Of a DNA stretch of 64,000 bases, positions 26,852 to 35,197 are shown one piece after another. The DNA is from Pseudomonas sp. M47T1. GTDB lineage: Bacteria; Pseudomonadota; Gammaproteobacteria; Pseudomonadales; Pseudomonadaceae. Each line of letters starts with the position of its first letter. Position 1 is the stretch's first letter. Position numbers and translations under genes: made by a program. A model generated the notes under the pieces. That model was not told where the DNA came from and did not search any database. It worked only from the letters and a program-made list of their open reading frames with translations. The DNA is taken from the NCBI RefSeq assembly GCF_000263855.1, contig NZ_AJWX01000007.1:124001-188000 (forward strand). Reading direction: 5' to 3'.

Positions 26852-28069
26852 TCAGCCAAGCACTTCGCTCAGGGGAATGAATCGCACCCGGTCGCCTTCC
26901 GCCAGGGTGCGGCCTTCCAGCACCTCCACCAAGCCTTCGGCCCAGGCGGCGCTGCGCAGTACACCCGAGCTCTGGTTGGGGTAGATCACCGCCCGGCCAT
27001 TTTCCAGGCGCCCACGCAAATACTCGCGGCGGTTGCCCGGTTTGCTCCAGGTGAAACCCACCGGCACCTCAAACGCCAGGGGCGTTACATCCACCACGCC
27101 CATGCGCCGCATCAGGTAAGGCCGCGCCAGCAACGCGAAGGTCACCAGGGTGGACGCCGGGTTGCCCGGCAGGCCAATCACCGGTACGCCGCGAAAGTGC
27201 CCGAACGTCAGCGGTTTGCCCGGTTTGATTGCCAATTTCCACAGCGCCAGCTCGCCTTCTTCGCGCAGTGCTACCCCTAGGAAGTCGGCCTCGCCCACCG
27301 AGACGCCACCGGTGGACAGGATCAGTTCGGCATGACCCAGCTGGGCCAGGCGCGTGCGGGTTTTCGCCAGGTCGTCGGGCAGGATGCCGGCGTCGATGAC
27401 TTCGCAGCCCAGGCGCTGCAGCCAGCTGACCAGCAGGCGCCGATTGCTGTTGTAAATCTGCCCCGGGCCCAGCGGCTGGCCGGGGTCGACCAGCTCATCG
27501 CCCGTGGACAACACCGCCACGCGCACCTTGCGCACCACATCCAGGTGGGCATGGCCCAGGGACGCCGCCAGGCCAAGCTCAATGGGGCCCAGGCACGTGC
27601 CGGCGGGCAGCACCTGCTCACCCACGCGGGTTTCCTGGCCCTGGGGGCGAATGTTCTGGTTCAGGCCAAGGGCTTGGGTGAAGCGCACGCGGCCGTCTGC
27701 CAGGCTTTCCACGTTTTCCTGCATTTCCACGCAGTCAGCGCCTGCCGGCACCGGGGCGCCGGTGAAGATCCGCGCGCAGGTGCCTGCCAGCAACGGCGCC
27801 GGCGCCTGGCCGGCCTGGATGCGCTGGCTGACCACCAACGGTTCACCGTTCCAGTCGGCCAGGCGCAGGGCGTACCCGTCCATGGCACTGTTGGACCAGG
27901 GCGGCAGGTCCAGCGTGGACACCAGGCCTGCGGCCAGCACGCGGCCGTCGGCCTCGGCCAAGGGCACGCGCTCGATCTCGCACAGCGGCGCCTGGTCGGC
28001 CATGGCCAGCAGGCGATCCAGCGCTTGCTCAAGCGGCATCAGCGGCGCGGCCGCGCCCAACTCAGCCAC
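26852..28069 (-). CDS. moeA: molybdopterin molybdenumtransferase MoeA
   Basis: 405 residues. The N-terminal domain (LMPLEQALDRLL, PLAEADGRVLA, PPWSNSAMDGYALR) leads to the conserved GAPVPAGADCVEMQE. The central MoCF-biosynthesis domain has VAVLSTGDELVDPGQPLGPGQIYNSN and LSTGGVSVGEADF, then KPGKPLTFG...VIGLPGNPAST. It inserts molybdate into adenylated molybdopterin. I chose the GTG at 28069, which overlaps the moaB stop and gives the expected short leader before LMPLEQAL; the next candidate is ATG 28039. Neither has a strong ribosome site, so coupling to moaB translation is likely. Confidence 0.9.
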   Translation of the reverse strand: MAELGAAAPLMPLEQALDRLLAMADQAPLCEIERVPLAEADGRVLAAGLVSTLDLPPWSNSAMDGYALRLADWNGEPLVVSQRIQAGQAPAPLLAGTCARIFTGAPVPAGADCVEMQENVESLADGRVRFTQALGLNQNIRPQGQETRVGEQVLPAGTCLGPIELGLAASLGHAHLDVVRKVRVAVLSTGDELVDPGQPLGPGQIYNSNRRLLVSWLQRLGCEVIDAGILPDDLAKTRTRLAQLGHAELILSTGGVSVGEADFLGVALREEGELALWKLAIKPGKPLTFGHFRGVPVIGLPGNPASTLVTFALLARPYLMRRMGVVDVTPLAFEVPVGFTWSKPGNRREYLRGRLENGRAVIYPNQSSGVLRSAAWAEGLVEVLEGRTLAEGDRVRFIPLSEVLG

Positions 28070-28601
28070 GGGACTGGCAGGGCGCGGCCTGCTTGAGGTG
28101 CGGAACGAAATTGCACGGCCGATGACGCACGTCCAATTGCTCGGCAAGGATGCCGTCCCAGCCGGTGCGCACGGCATTGGTGGAACCGGGCAGGCAGCAC
28201 ACCAGGGTGCCGTTGGACAGCCCGGCCAGGGCCCGCGATTGCACGGTGGAGGTGCCGATATCGGGCACGCTGATCTGGCGGAACAGCTCGCCAAAGCCAT
28301 CAACCTGTTTGTCCAGCAGGCAGGCCACGGCTTCCGGCGTGCTGTCGCGGCCGGTAAAACCGGTGCCGCCGGTGATCAGCACCACCTGCACCACGTCCTC
28401 GGCAATCCAGTGGGCCACTTTCGCGCGAATCTTGTACAGGTCGTCCTTGAGCAGCACGCGCTCGGCCAGCAGGTGGCCGGCGGCGGTCAGGCGGTCGACG
28501 AACATCTGCCCGGAGGTGTCGTTTTCCAGGGTACGGGTATCACTGACAGTCAGCACCGCAATATTGAGCGGCACAAAAGGTACATCAGCCTTGGCTTTCA
28601 T
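28062..28601 (-). CDS. moaB: molybdenum cofactor biosynthesis protein MoaB
   Basis: 179 residues, one MoCF-biosynthesis domain. NIAVLTVSDTRTLENDTSG is the typical start, with LLKDDLYKIRAKVAHWI, VVLITGGTGFTGRDSTPEAV (molybdopterin-binding Gly-rich loop), and FRQISVPDIGTSTVQSRALAG, then LVCCLPGSTNAV. MoaB/Mog-type proteins adenylate molybdopterin before MoeA adds the metal. The gene overlaps moeA by eight bases and is divergent from mobA, with 76 bases between starts. Confidence 0.92.
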   Translation of the reverse strand: MKAKADVPFVPLNIAVLTVSDTRTLENDTSGQMFVDRLTAAGHLLAERVLLKDDLYKIRAKVAHWIAEDVVQVVLITGGTGFTGRDSTPEAVACLLDKQVDGFGELFRQISVPDIGTSTVQSRALAGLSNGTLVCCLPGSTNAVRTGWDGILAEQLDVRHRPCNFVPHLKQAAPCQSRG

Positions 28602-28677
28602 CAGGGCTCGTCCGGTTGTGTGTATGAATAGGCAGTGTTATATCACAGCAGCCCGTATCTGAAGACCGAGACCTGTC

Positions 28678-29259
28678 ATGTCCGCCACCGCCCTGCCCGC
28701 CTGTTCTGTCCTGCTGCTGGCCGGTGGCCGTGGCCAGCGCATGGGCGGGCGCGACAAGGGCCTGCTGCCCTGGCGCGGCCAGCCGCTGATTGCCCACCTG
28801 CACCAGCAGGTGCGGGCGCTGGGCGATGACCTGATCATTTCCTGCAACCGCAACCAGGCGGTGTATGCCGATTATGCCGACCACTTGGTGAGCGACGACA
28901 GCGACGACTTTCCCGGCCCCCTGGCCGGCATTCGCGCAGGCCTTGCCGTGGCCCGCCACAGCCACCTGCTGGTGCTGCCCTGCGACGTGCCGGGCATCGA
29001 CGAGGCCCTGCTGCACGCCCTGCTCGCCACGGCGTTGCAACATCCCGGCCAGCCCTTGATGGTGCGCCAGGGCGAGCAGTGGGAGCCGTTGCTGTGCGTG
29101 ATCCCCGTGGCCCACGCCGCAGCATTCGAGCAGGCCTGGCAGGCGGGCGAACGCAGCCCGCGCCAGGTAATGCTGGCGCTGGGGGCGCAGGCGTTGCAAT
29201 GCCCGATGGACGACCCGCGCCTGGCCAACCTCAATACGCCGCAGTTGCTGAACCCGTAA
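28678..29259 (+). CDS. mobA: molybdenum cofactor guanylyltransferase MobA
   Basis: 193 residues. The N terminus [23 protein letters not shown] is the nucleotidyltransferase signature with the GTP-binding Gly-rich loop and catalytic Lys. [18 protein letters not shown] and [11 protein letters not shown] (metal-binding Asp) follow. It transfers GMP to Mo-molybdopterin to give the bis-MGD cofactor used by nitrate reductases and formate dehydrogenases. With moeA and moaB it forms a divergent Moco cluster. Confidence 0.94.
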   Translation: MSATALPACSVLLLAGGRGQRMGGRDKGLLPWRGQPLIAHLHQQVRALGDDLIISCNRNQAVYADYADHLVSDDSDDFPGPLAGIRAGLAVARHSHLLVLPCDVPGIDEALLHALLATALQHPGQPLMVRQGEQWEPLLCVIPVAHAAAFEQAWQAGERSPRQVMLALGAQALQCPMDDPRLANLNTPQLLNP

Positions 29260-29345
29260 CCGTCAAAAAAATGGAACTCGTTTCAGGTACAAACGTCTCA
29301 AACGGTGTACATGGATTAATCGTCCCTTCCTGGAGAACACAGACA

Positions 29346-29567
29346 ATGACTAAACGGACCCTTCCCGCTCTGCTTCTGGCAATGGGCCTGGCTACCTTGG
29401 CGGGGTGCTCGACGCCCACGGTCATCACCCTCAACGACGGGCGCGAGATCCAGGCGGTCGACACGCCCAAATTCGACGAAGACTCGGGCTTCTACGAAGT
29501 CAAGCAACTGGATGGCAAGGAAACCCGCATCAACAAGGATCAGGTACGTACCGTCAAGGAACTCTGA
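29346..29567 (+). CDS. YgdI/YgdR family small lipoprotein
   Basis: 73 residues. The lipoprotein signal peptide ends in LAGC (lipobox), and the mature part is a small beta-barrel SH3-like DUF903 domain: VITLNDGREIQAVDTPKF, GFYEVKQLDGKETRINKDQV. Proteins of this group are abundant outer-membrane lipoproteins of unknown role. The ATG at 29346 follows GGAG by ten bases; longer upstream frames run into mobA and are not used. Confidence 0.88.
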   Translation: MTKRTLPALLLAMGLATLAGCSTPTVITLNDGREIQAVDTPKFDEDSGFYEVKQLDGKETRINKDQVRTVKEL

Positions 29568-29647
29568 CCCCCGCCTGCCGGGGCCTGCCCCGGCAGTCAG
29601 CGCACCACTTGCCGGATACCCGACGTTGTGACGGGTGTTTTGGCTAT

Positions 29648-29724
29648 CGGGGTGTAGCGCAGCCAGGTAGCGCGTCTCGTTCGGGACGAGAAGGCCGCAG
29701 GTTCGAATCCTGTCTCCCCGACCA
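29648..29724 (+). tRNA. tRNA-Pro (CGG)
   Basis: 77 bases including encoded CCA. Acceptor CGGGGTG/CTCCCCG starts with C1-G72, a proline identity pair. The D arm is GCGC/GCGC, the anticodon stem TCTCG/CGAGA with loop TTCGGGA (anticodon CGG), the variable loop AGGCC, and the T arm GCAGG-TTCGAAT-CCTGT. Position 6-67 is a T-T mismatch. A strong terminator follows. Confidence 0.95.
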
Positions 29725-29732
29725 GTTGTATA

Positions 29733-29759
29733 AAAAGCCCGCCGAGTGCGGGCTTTTTT
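29733..29759 (+). terminator. intrinsic terminator after tRNA-Pro
   Basis: AAGCCCGC and GCGGGCTT form a GC-rich stem with a short CGAGT loop, followed by TTTTT. It lies nine bases after the tRNA CCA end. Confidence 0.9.
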
Positions 29760-29884
29760 GTGGCCAAAGCAAATCCCCCGCCAAACACCCAAGGCTAAAC
29801 CCTCAGTCTGACAGGCCATGGCACGTTGCAACAGACGTGGGAGCGGGTTCTACCCGCGAAGCGTCGCGCGGGCGGCGCTCAATC

Positions 29885-30118
29885 TCAAGCCCCCCCCCAG
29901 ACATGCACCTCTGCGCCCCACCGCAAACTGTAGATACCGTCTCGCCGGCTGGTGGCCAGCAGCTGCCACTCATGAAACGTCTCGACGTGCTCGGCAGCAA
30001 GGTTGATGTCCTCCACCGGCATATGCGCCGTGAGGGAGGCCGTCGGGTCGATGTGAAGCCAGTGCTGGGCAAAACAGGATTGATACTGGCAGAGGATTTC
30101 ACCTGTTGGGCCGACGTT
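29885..30118 (-). pseudogene. start-less open frame, possible gene remnant
   Basis: On the minus strand an open frame of 78 codons is bounded by TAA at 30119-30121 and TGA at 29885-29887. It has no ATG, GTG or TTG near its beginning, yet reads like real protein: CQYQSCFAQHWLHIDPTASL, MPVEDINLAAEHVETFHEW, LLATSRRDGIYSLRWGAEVHVWGG. The upstream coding signal seems to shift to a neighbouring frame near 30100 (KTYAKTSAQQVK), consistent with a frameshift. The last codons run through nine G residues. I cannot name the family. It could also be an intact small gene starting at the internal ATG of MPVEDIN (about 50 residues). Confidence 0.35.
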
Positions 30119-30161
30119 TTAGCGTAAGTTTTGTACTGTTCCCTCTGAATGGACTCTGCCT

Positions 30162-30698
30162 GTGCCCCACCTACTGACCCTATGCGGCAGCCTGCGCCAA
30201 GGCTCCACCAACCGCGCCCTGCTCGATGCCTGCGAAGCGCTGTGCCCGCCCGGCCTGTCGATTCGACACTACCGCGGCCTTGGGCAGCTGCCGTTGTTCA
30301 ACCCCGACCTGAGCGACTGCGCTCCCCCCGCCGTGCTGGATTTGCAGGCCAAGGTGGCGGCGGCCAACGGGTTGTTGATCGCCTGCCCCGAATACGCCCG
30401 CGGCATTCCTGGCGCCTTCAAGAATGCGCTGGACTGGCTGGTAGCCAGCGAACAGTTTCCCGGCAAGCCGGTGGCGCTGTTCAATGCCTCGCCCCGCGCC
30501 AGCCATGCCCAGGCGGCGCTGCGGCTGGTGCTTGACACCCTGTCAGCGCGAATCGTGGAGGGGGCGTCGGTGACGGTCAACCTGTTGTCCAAAGGCATGA
30601 CGGCGGGTGATATCGTGGCCGACGCAACGCTGGCCGAAACACTGGACGCAGCGTTGCGCCATTTCCATCGTGCGATCAAGGAAGGTCACTGCCCATGA
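30162..30698 (+). CDS. NADPH-dependent FMN reductase family protein
   Basis: 178 residues, a flavodoxin-like fold. LLTLCGSLRQGSTNRALLDAC is the FMN-phosphate loop, and ANGLLIACPEYARGIPGAFKNALDWL is the second conserved FMN motif of the NADPH_dep_FMN_red family (ChrR/YieF/AzoR relatives). Such enzymes reduce quinones, chromate or azo compounds with FMN. The start is GTG 30162; no ATG gives the first beta strand. The last four bases overlap the next gene, so the two are co-translated. Confidence 0.85.
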   Translation: MPHLLTLCGSLRQGSTNRALLDACEALCPPGLSIRHYRGLGQLPLFNPDLSDCAPPAVLDLQAKVAAANGLLIACPEYARGIPGAFKNALDWLVASEQFPGKPVALFNASPRASHAQAALRLVLDTLSARIVEGASVTVNLLSKGMTAGDIVADATLAETLDAALRHFHRAIKEGHCP

Positions 30699-31384
30699 GC
30701 TGGACGGCCAACAACCTGACTGGCATAGCCGGCATTGCCCACGGGTTTCTCGGCATCGACGAAGCCCTGCCGCCGGGCACCCTCTTCTGCAACCAGAAGC
30801 ACACCGCCGATGTGCTCGATGCTGCAGCCGCCGCCGCAAGCTGCGCAGTGGGCGACGGTGTATTTACCGGAGAAAAAACGCCGGTGGCGGTGCTGACCGC
30901 CGATTGCCTGCCGGTGCTGATCGCATCCCGCGACGGCCAGCACGTGGCCGCCGTGCACGGTGGCTGGAAGGGGTTGCAGGCGGGGATCCTCGACAACGCC
31001 CTGGCGCGGTTCGATCAGGCCGGCGTAGACCGAGGGCAACTGCGCATCGCCATCGGCCCATCGATCAAGCCCTGCTGCTACGAGGTCAGCGCCGAGTTCG
31101 CAAGCCTGTGGCCCGACTGCAATCCGCCCTGGCAGCACACGCGGCCCGCGCCCACACGACCGAACGCCCTGCCCCAGCCACCGGCCATGAACGAGGACGG
31201 TCTGTGGTTCGACCTGGCCGCCTATGCAGGGCTGCTTCTGGCCCACCAAGACATCGACGCCCAGCAGGTGGAGGTCAGTGATATCTGCACCTGCTGCCAC
31301 ACACAGGCACTGGGCAGCTACCGCCGCCGCACCCACTGGCCCGCCGCACGTACCCAGCAATTCTCCTGGATAGCCCGTGTTTGA
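30695..31384 (+). CDS. PgeF-like laccase-domain protein (YfiH/DUF152 family)
   Basis: 229 residues. The conserved metal-site triad of the family is present: His in NQKHTADV, Cys in VLTADCLPVLI and His in AAVHGGWKGL. A C-terminal CTCCHTQALGSYRR segment is also typical. YfiH (PgeF) removes mis-incorporated L-Ser from peptidoglycan precursors; relatives were once called polyphenol oxidases or shown to be purine-nucleoside phosphorylases. The ordinary pgeF is usually beside rluD or clpB, so this copy next to an FMN reductase may be a paralogue with another substrate. ATGA overlap with the preceding gene. Confidence 0.82.
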   Translation: MSWTANNLTGIAGIAHGFLGIDEALPPGTLFCNQKHTADVLDAAAAAASCAVGDGVFTGEKTPVAVLTADCLPVLIASRDGQHVAAVHGGWKGLQAGILDNALARFDQAGVDRGQLRIAIGPSIKPCCYEVSAEFASLWPDCNPPWQHTRPAPTRPNALPQPPAMNEDGLWFDLAAYAGLLLAHQDIDAQQVEVSDICTCCHTQALGSYRRRTHWPAARTQQFSWIARV

Positions 31385-31441
31385 CGGCAGCGGCTGACTG
31401 GCGCTAGTGTCCGGCTTCCTCTTACATAACGGAGTACCACG

Positions 31442-32221
31442 GTGCAGTTGAACATCTACCAGGTCGATGCCTTCGCCAATCGCCCTTTCGGTGGCAACCC
31501 GGCCGCCGTCTGCCCGCTCACCGAATGGCTGCCGGACGCCCGGTTGCAGGCGATCGCCGAGGAAAACAACCTGTCGGAGACGGCCTACTTCGTGCGCACG
31601 GGCGATGCATTCGAGCTGCGTTGGTTCACCCCCACCGTGGAAGTGGACCTGTGTGGCCACGCTACCCTGGCGGCCGCGTGGGTGATTGCTAACGAACTGC
31701 CCGATGCGCCCGATGTGATCCGATTTGCCACCCGCAGCGGCGAACTGCGGGTCACCCGCACCGAGCATGGGCTGGCCATGGACTTCCCGGCCAAGGCACC
31801 CGAGCCGAGCGAACCGCCCGCCGGCTTGCTGGATGCGTTGGGCATTGACAAGGCAGAGGTGTTCGCCACCGACGACTGGCTGGTGGTGGTCGAGGACGAG
31901 CATCTGATTGCCGGCCTCACGCCTGACTTCGCTCGGCTCAAGGGCCTGCCCCTGCGCGGCGTGGCGGTGACGGCGGCCAGTCGGCGCTTTGATTTCGTCA
32001 CCCGCTGGTTCGGCCCCAACGTGGGCGTGAATGAAGACCCGGTCACCGGCTCGGCACACACCTCGCTGGCGCCTTTGTGGGCCGCACGCCTGGGCAAGTC
32101 AGTGTTCAGGGCCCAACAGGGCGGCGCGCGCAAGGGCCAATTGACCTGTGAACTGGCCGGTGACCGAGTCATCATCAGCGGTGAGGCCGTGTTGTATATG
32201 AAAGGCCGCCTTTACCTCTGA
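31442..32221 (+). CDS. PhzF family isomerase/epimerase
   Basis: 259 residues with two similar alpha/beta barrel halves. Key segments are IYQVDAFANRPFGGNPAAVCPL, the likely catalytic Glu in ENNLSETAYFV, LRWFTPTVEVDLCGHATLAAAW, and NEDPVTGSAHTSLAPLW. PhzF isomerises dihydro-hydroxyanthranilate in phenazine synthesis, but no phenazine genes are here, so this is a general PhzF-like isomerase of unknown substrate (YddE-type). The GTG start at 31442 follows CGGAG at seven bases. Confidence 0.88.
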   Translation: MQLNIYQVDAFANRPFGGNPAAVCPLTEWLPDARLQAIAEENNLSETAYFVRTGDAFELRWFTPTVEVDLCGHATLAAAWVIANELPDAPDVIRFATRSGELRVTRTEHGLAMDFPAKAPEPSEPPAGLLDALGIDKAEVFATDDWLVVVEDEHLIAGLTPDFARLKGLPLRGVAVTAASRRFDFVTRWFGPNVGVNEDPVTGSAHTSLAPLWAARLGKSVFRAQQGGARKGQLTCELAGDRVIISGEAVLYMKGRLYL

Positions 32222-32320
32222 CGGTTCTAGATGAACATTCACACACGCACACAAACTGTCACATAACCGCAATAATTCGTCCTCATGATCGCGGCATCAG
32301 CCCTTGCGCCGCGAGCCCAC

Positions 32321-33340
32321 ATGAATTCGAGCATTATCAAGAGCAATCAGGACTCGGACCTTTTCGGGCTGCTCTACGGTTACCGGTTCCGCCCCGGCGG
32401 CCCGGTGTGCGAGCTGGATTCGGCGGCGGTGCTGCAGGCCCTGGGCACCACCGAGCATAACGATGAGTTCGTGTGGCTGCACCTGAACCTGGCCCATGCC
32501 GGCTGCGAACGCTGGATGCACGCCCACCTGCAGTTGCCCGAGGACTATTTCGAGGCCCTGCACGAGGGCTCGCGCTCCACGCGCATCGAGCACGTGGAAG
32601 ACTCGCTGCTGGCGGTGGTGAACGATGTGGTGTTCAACTTCGGCATGGTGTCCTCGGACATATCCACCCTGTGGCTGTGCGCCACCGAGCGCCTGCTGAT
32701 CAGCGCCCGCCGCCACCCGCTGCACTCGGTGGACAAGCTGCGCTCCTCGGTCAAGCGTGGCGAGCGGTTCCGTTCGCCCATGGAATTGCTGGTACACCTG
32801 TTTCGCGACCAGGCCGAAGTGCTGACCCAGATCGTGCGCAAGACCAGCCTGAGCGTGGACGGCATCGAAGACCAGTTGCTGTCCCTGCGCCTGAGCAACA
32901 ACCGCACCGAATTGGGCGCCATGCGCCGGGTGCTGGTGCGCTTGCAACGCCTGTTGGCCCTGGAACCGGGATCATTGCTGCGCCTGTTGAACCGCCCACC
33001 CGCCTGGCTGCAGGAGGATGACTTGCAGGAGCTGCGCCAGGCCACCGAGGAGTTCGCCCTGGTGCTCAGTGACCTGACGGCCCTGGGCGAGCGCATCAAG
33101 CTGTTGCAGGAAGAAATAGCCGCCAACCTCAACGAACAAAGCAACCGCACGCTGTTTACCCTGACCGTGGTCACGGTGCTGGCGCTGCCCATCAACATCA
33201 TTGCCGGCTTTTTCGGCATGAACGTGGGCGGCATTCCCCTGGCCAGCGACCCGGAAGGCTTCTGGATACTGGTGGCACTGGTGGCGACCTTCACGGTGCT
33301 GGCCGGGCGCTGGGCTTTTCGCAAGCGCAGCGACTACTGA
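32321..33340 (+). CDS. CorA/ZntB-family divalent cation transporter
   Basis: About 339 residues. A long acidic cytoplasmic funnel domain with an extended coiled coil (about 150-280) precedes two C-terminal membrane helices. The loop between them carries FGMNVGGIP, the GMN motif of the CorA superfamily. A pentameric inner-membrane channel or transporter for Mg2+, Zn2+ or similar is expected. The start is uncertain: ATG 32321 is preferred; ATG 32285 would add 12 residues and neither has a clear ribosome site. A second family member lies at 62533-63528 with GIN in place of GMN. Confidence 0.83.
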   Translation: MNSSIIKSNQDSDLFGLLYGYRFRPGGPVCELDSAAVLQALGTTEHNDEFVWLHLNLAHAGCERWMHAHLQLPEDYFEALHEGSRSTRIEHVEDSLLAVVNDVVFNFGMVSSDISTLWLCATERLLISARRHPLHSVDKLRSSVKRGERFRSPMELLVHLFRDQAEVLTQIVRKTSLSVDGIEDQLLSLRLSNNRTELGAMRRVLVRLQRLLALEPGSLLRLLNRPPAWLQEDDLQELRQATEEFALVLSDLTALGERIKLLQEEIAANLNEQSNRTLFTLTVVTVLALPINIIAGFFGMNVGGIPLASDPEGFWILVALVATFTVLAGRWAFRKRSDY

Positions 33341-33414
33341 CCTGCAACTGACGCCAGCCTGTCACATTTTGCAACGAATATAGGGGTTCCCTTCCCTCAA
33401 TCGAGTTGCCTGAC

Positions 33415-35028
33415 ATGGCTACGCCAACCCTGGCTTCTTCATCCGCAAGCAGTACCCAACAGCGCCCGAAGTTTGACCGCAAACCGGGGCGTGCGACGTT
33501 GATCGGGTTTTTCATCGTGCTGGCCGTGGGGCTGATCTACAGCACCTGGAGCATTGTCAGCGACGTCGATGAGATGGGCACCATTGTGACCACCTGGACG
33601 CCGTTCATCCTGTTGGGCGTGGCGTTGCTCATCGCCCTGGGCTTTGAATTCGTCAACGGCTTCCACGACACGGCCAACGCCGTGGCCACCGTAATCTACA
33701 CCCACTCGCTGCCGCCGCAGTTCGCAGTGGTGTGGTCGGGCTGCTTCAACTTCCTTGGCGTGCTGATGTCCAGCGGCGCCGTGGCGTTCGGGATTATCGC
33801 GCTGTTGCCGGTAGAACTTATTTTGCAGGTAGGTTCATCGGCCGGTTTCTCGATGATCTTCGCCCTGCTGATCGCTGCCATCCTGTGGAACCTGGGCACT
33901 TGGTGGCTGGGCCTGCCCGCCTCCTCGTCCCATACCCTGATTGGCTCGATCATCGGCGTGGGCGTGGCCAATGCCTTGATGCATGGCCGCGACGGCACCA
34001 GCGGTGTCGACTGGGGCCAGGCGCTGAAAATAGGCTATTCGCTGCTGCTGTCCCCGCTGCTGGGCTTCGTGTTCGCGGCGCTGTTGCTGTTGGTGCTGCG
34101 CGTGCTGGTGAAGAACCGCGCGCTGTACAAGGCGCCGGAAGGTGATGCGCCACCGCCGTGGTGGATTCGCGGCCTGCTGATTCTGACCTGCACCGGCGTG
34201 TCGTTTGCCCACGGTTCCAACGACGGGCAGAAAGGCATGGGCCTGATCATGCTGATCCTGGTGGGCACCCTGCCCATGGCCTACGCGCTGAACCGCGCGA
34301 TGCCGGCTGACCAGGCGGTGCAGTTCGCCGCCGTGGCACAGGTAACCCAGCAGGCACTGGTGAAGGCTGCGCCTACGCCTGTGACCGGCGACCCTCGGGT
34401 GATTCTAACCGACTACATTCGCAACAAGCAGGCCAGCCCTGAGTTGGTGCCGGCGCTCGCGGCCATCGCCGGTCTCATCGGCAATGAGGTCAACGCCTAC
34501 GGTAGCCTGACCGCTATCCCGGCCGCTGCCGTCGGCAACGTGCGTAACGACATGTACCTGACGTCGGAAGCCATTCGCCTGATGGACAAGGACAAGGTGG
34601 GCCAGTATGACGCCGATACCCAGGCCAAGGTGGGCCAGTTCAAGCAGCAGATCGACAGCGCCACGCGCTTCATTCCGCTGTGGGTAAAAGTGGCCGTGGC
34701 CATTGCTCTGGGGCTGGGCACCATGGTGGGCTGGAAGCGCATCGTGGTCACGGTGGGCGAGAAAATCGGCAAGAACCACTTGACCTACGCCCAGGGCGCC
34801 AGCGCCGAAACCGTGGCCATGCTGACCATCGGCGCCGCCGACATGTACGGCCTGCCGGTGTCCACCACCCACGTGCTGTCCTCGGGCGTGGCCGGTGCCA
34901 TGGTCGCCAATGGCTCGGGCTTGCAAATGCGCACCATCCGCAACCTGGTGATGGCCTGGGTGCTGACCTTGCCGGCTGCGATTCTGCTGTCGGGTGCGTT
35001 GTACTGGGTGTTCAGCAGGGCGTTCTGA
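33415..35028 (+). CDS. pit: PiT-family inorganic phosphate transporter
   Basis: 537 residues, about 10-12 membrane helices in two repeated halves. The N half holds the PiT signature GFEFVNGFHDTANAVATVIYT with its DTANA core. The mirrored motif in the C half, GVSFAHGSNDGQKGMGLIMLILV, carries the same Asn-Asp. A large central hydrophilic loop (about 300-420) is as long as in other proteobacterial Pit proteins. It imports metal-phosphate by proton symport at low affinity. The ATG at 33415 is preferred to a TTG nine bases earlier. Confidence 0.9.
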   Translation: MATPTLASSSASSTQQRPKFDRKPGRATLIGFFIVLAVGLIYSTWSIVSDVDEMGTIVTTWTPFILLGVALLIALGFEFVNGFHDTANAVATVIYTHSLPPQFAVVWSGCFNFLGVLMSSGAVAFGIIALLPVELILQVGSSAGFSMIFALLIAAILWNLGTWWLGLPASSSHTLIGSIIGVGVANALMHGRDGTSGVDWGQALKIGYSLLLSPLLGFVFAALLLLVLRVLVKNRALYKAPEGDAPPPWWIRGLLILTCTGVSFAHGSNDGQKGMGLIMLILVGTLPMAYALNRAMPADQAVQFAAVAQVTQQALVKAAPTPVTGDPRVILTDYIRNKQASPELVPALAAIAGLIGNEVNAYGSLTAIPAAAVGNVRNDMYLTSEAIRLMDKDKVGQYDADTQAKVGQFKQQIDSATRFIPLWVKVAVAIALGLGTMVGWKRIVVTVGEKIGKNHLTYAQGASAETVAMLTIGAADMYGLPVSTTHVLSSGVAGAMVANGSGLQMRTIRNLVMAWVLTLPAAILLSGALYWVFSRAF

Positions 35029-35041
35029 TAGGCGCGGACCC

Positions 35042-35190
35042 TTTCGCAGCCTGGCGGCATTTGCTACAACACGGGTCGTAGTAGCTGCCGAAAGGCTGCG
35101 AAAAGGCCCGCAGGACGTTCGGCGGTGTCCGGTTGACGCGGGCACGCTGCGCGCGCCTTCGCAGCCTGGCGGCAGCTACGGGGCCTGGTG
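35042..35190. repeat. cluster of GCAGCCTGGCGGCAGC repeats, partly inverted
   Basis: Copies at 35046-35059 (partial) and 35161-35176 (full) flank an inverted variant at about 35081-35100 (GTAGCTGCCG-AAA-GGCTGCG). Together they could fold into a long hairpin between the convergent pit and pseudouridine synthase genes. Further copies are at 41237-41252, 50468-50483 and 52618-52633. Confidence 0.75.
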
Positions 35191-35197
35191 GCAGCCC

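Noticed and set aside
30125..30145. TACTGTTCCC near the FMN reductase start, resembling half a LexA box
   Set aside because: The second half (ACAG at the right spacing) is missing.
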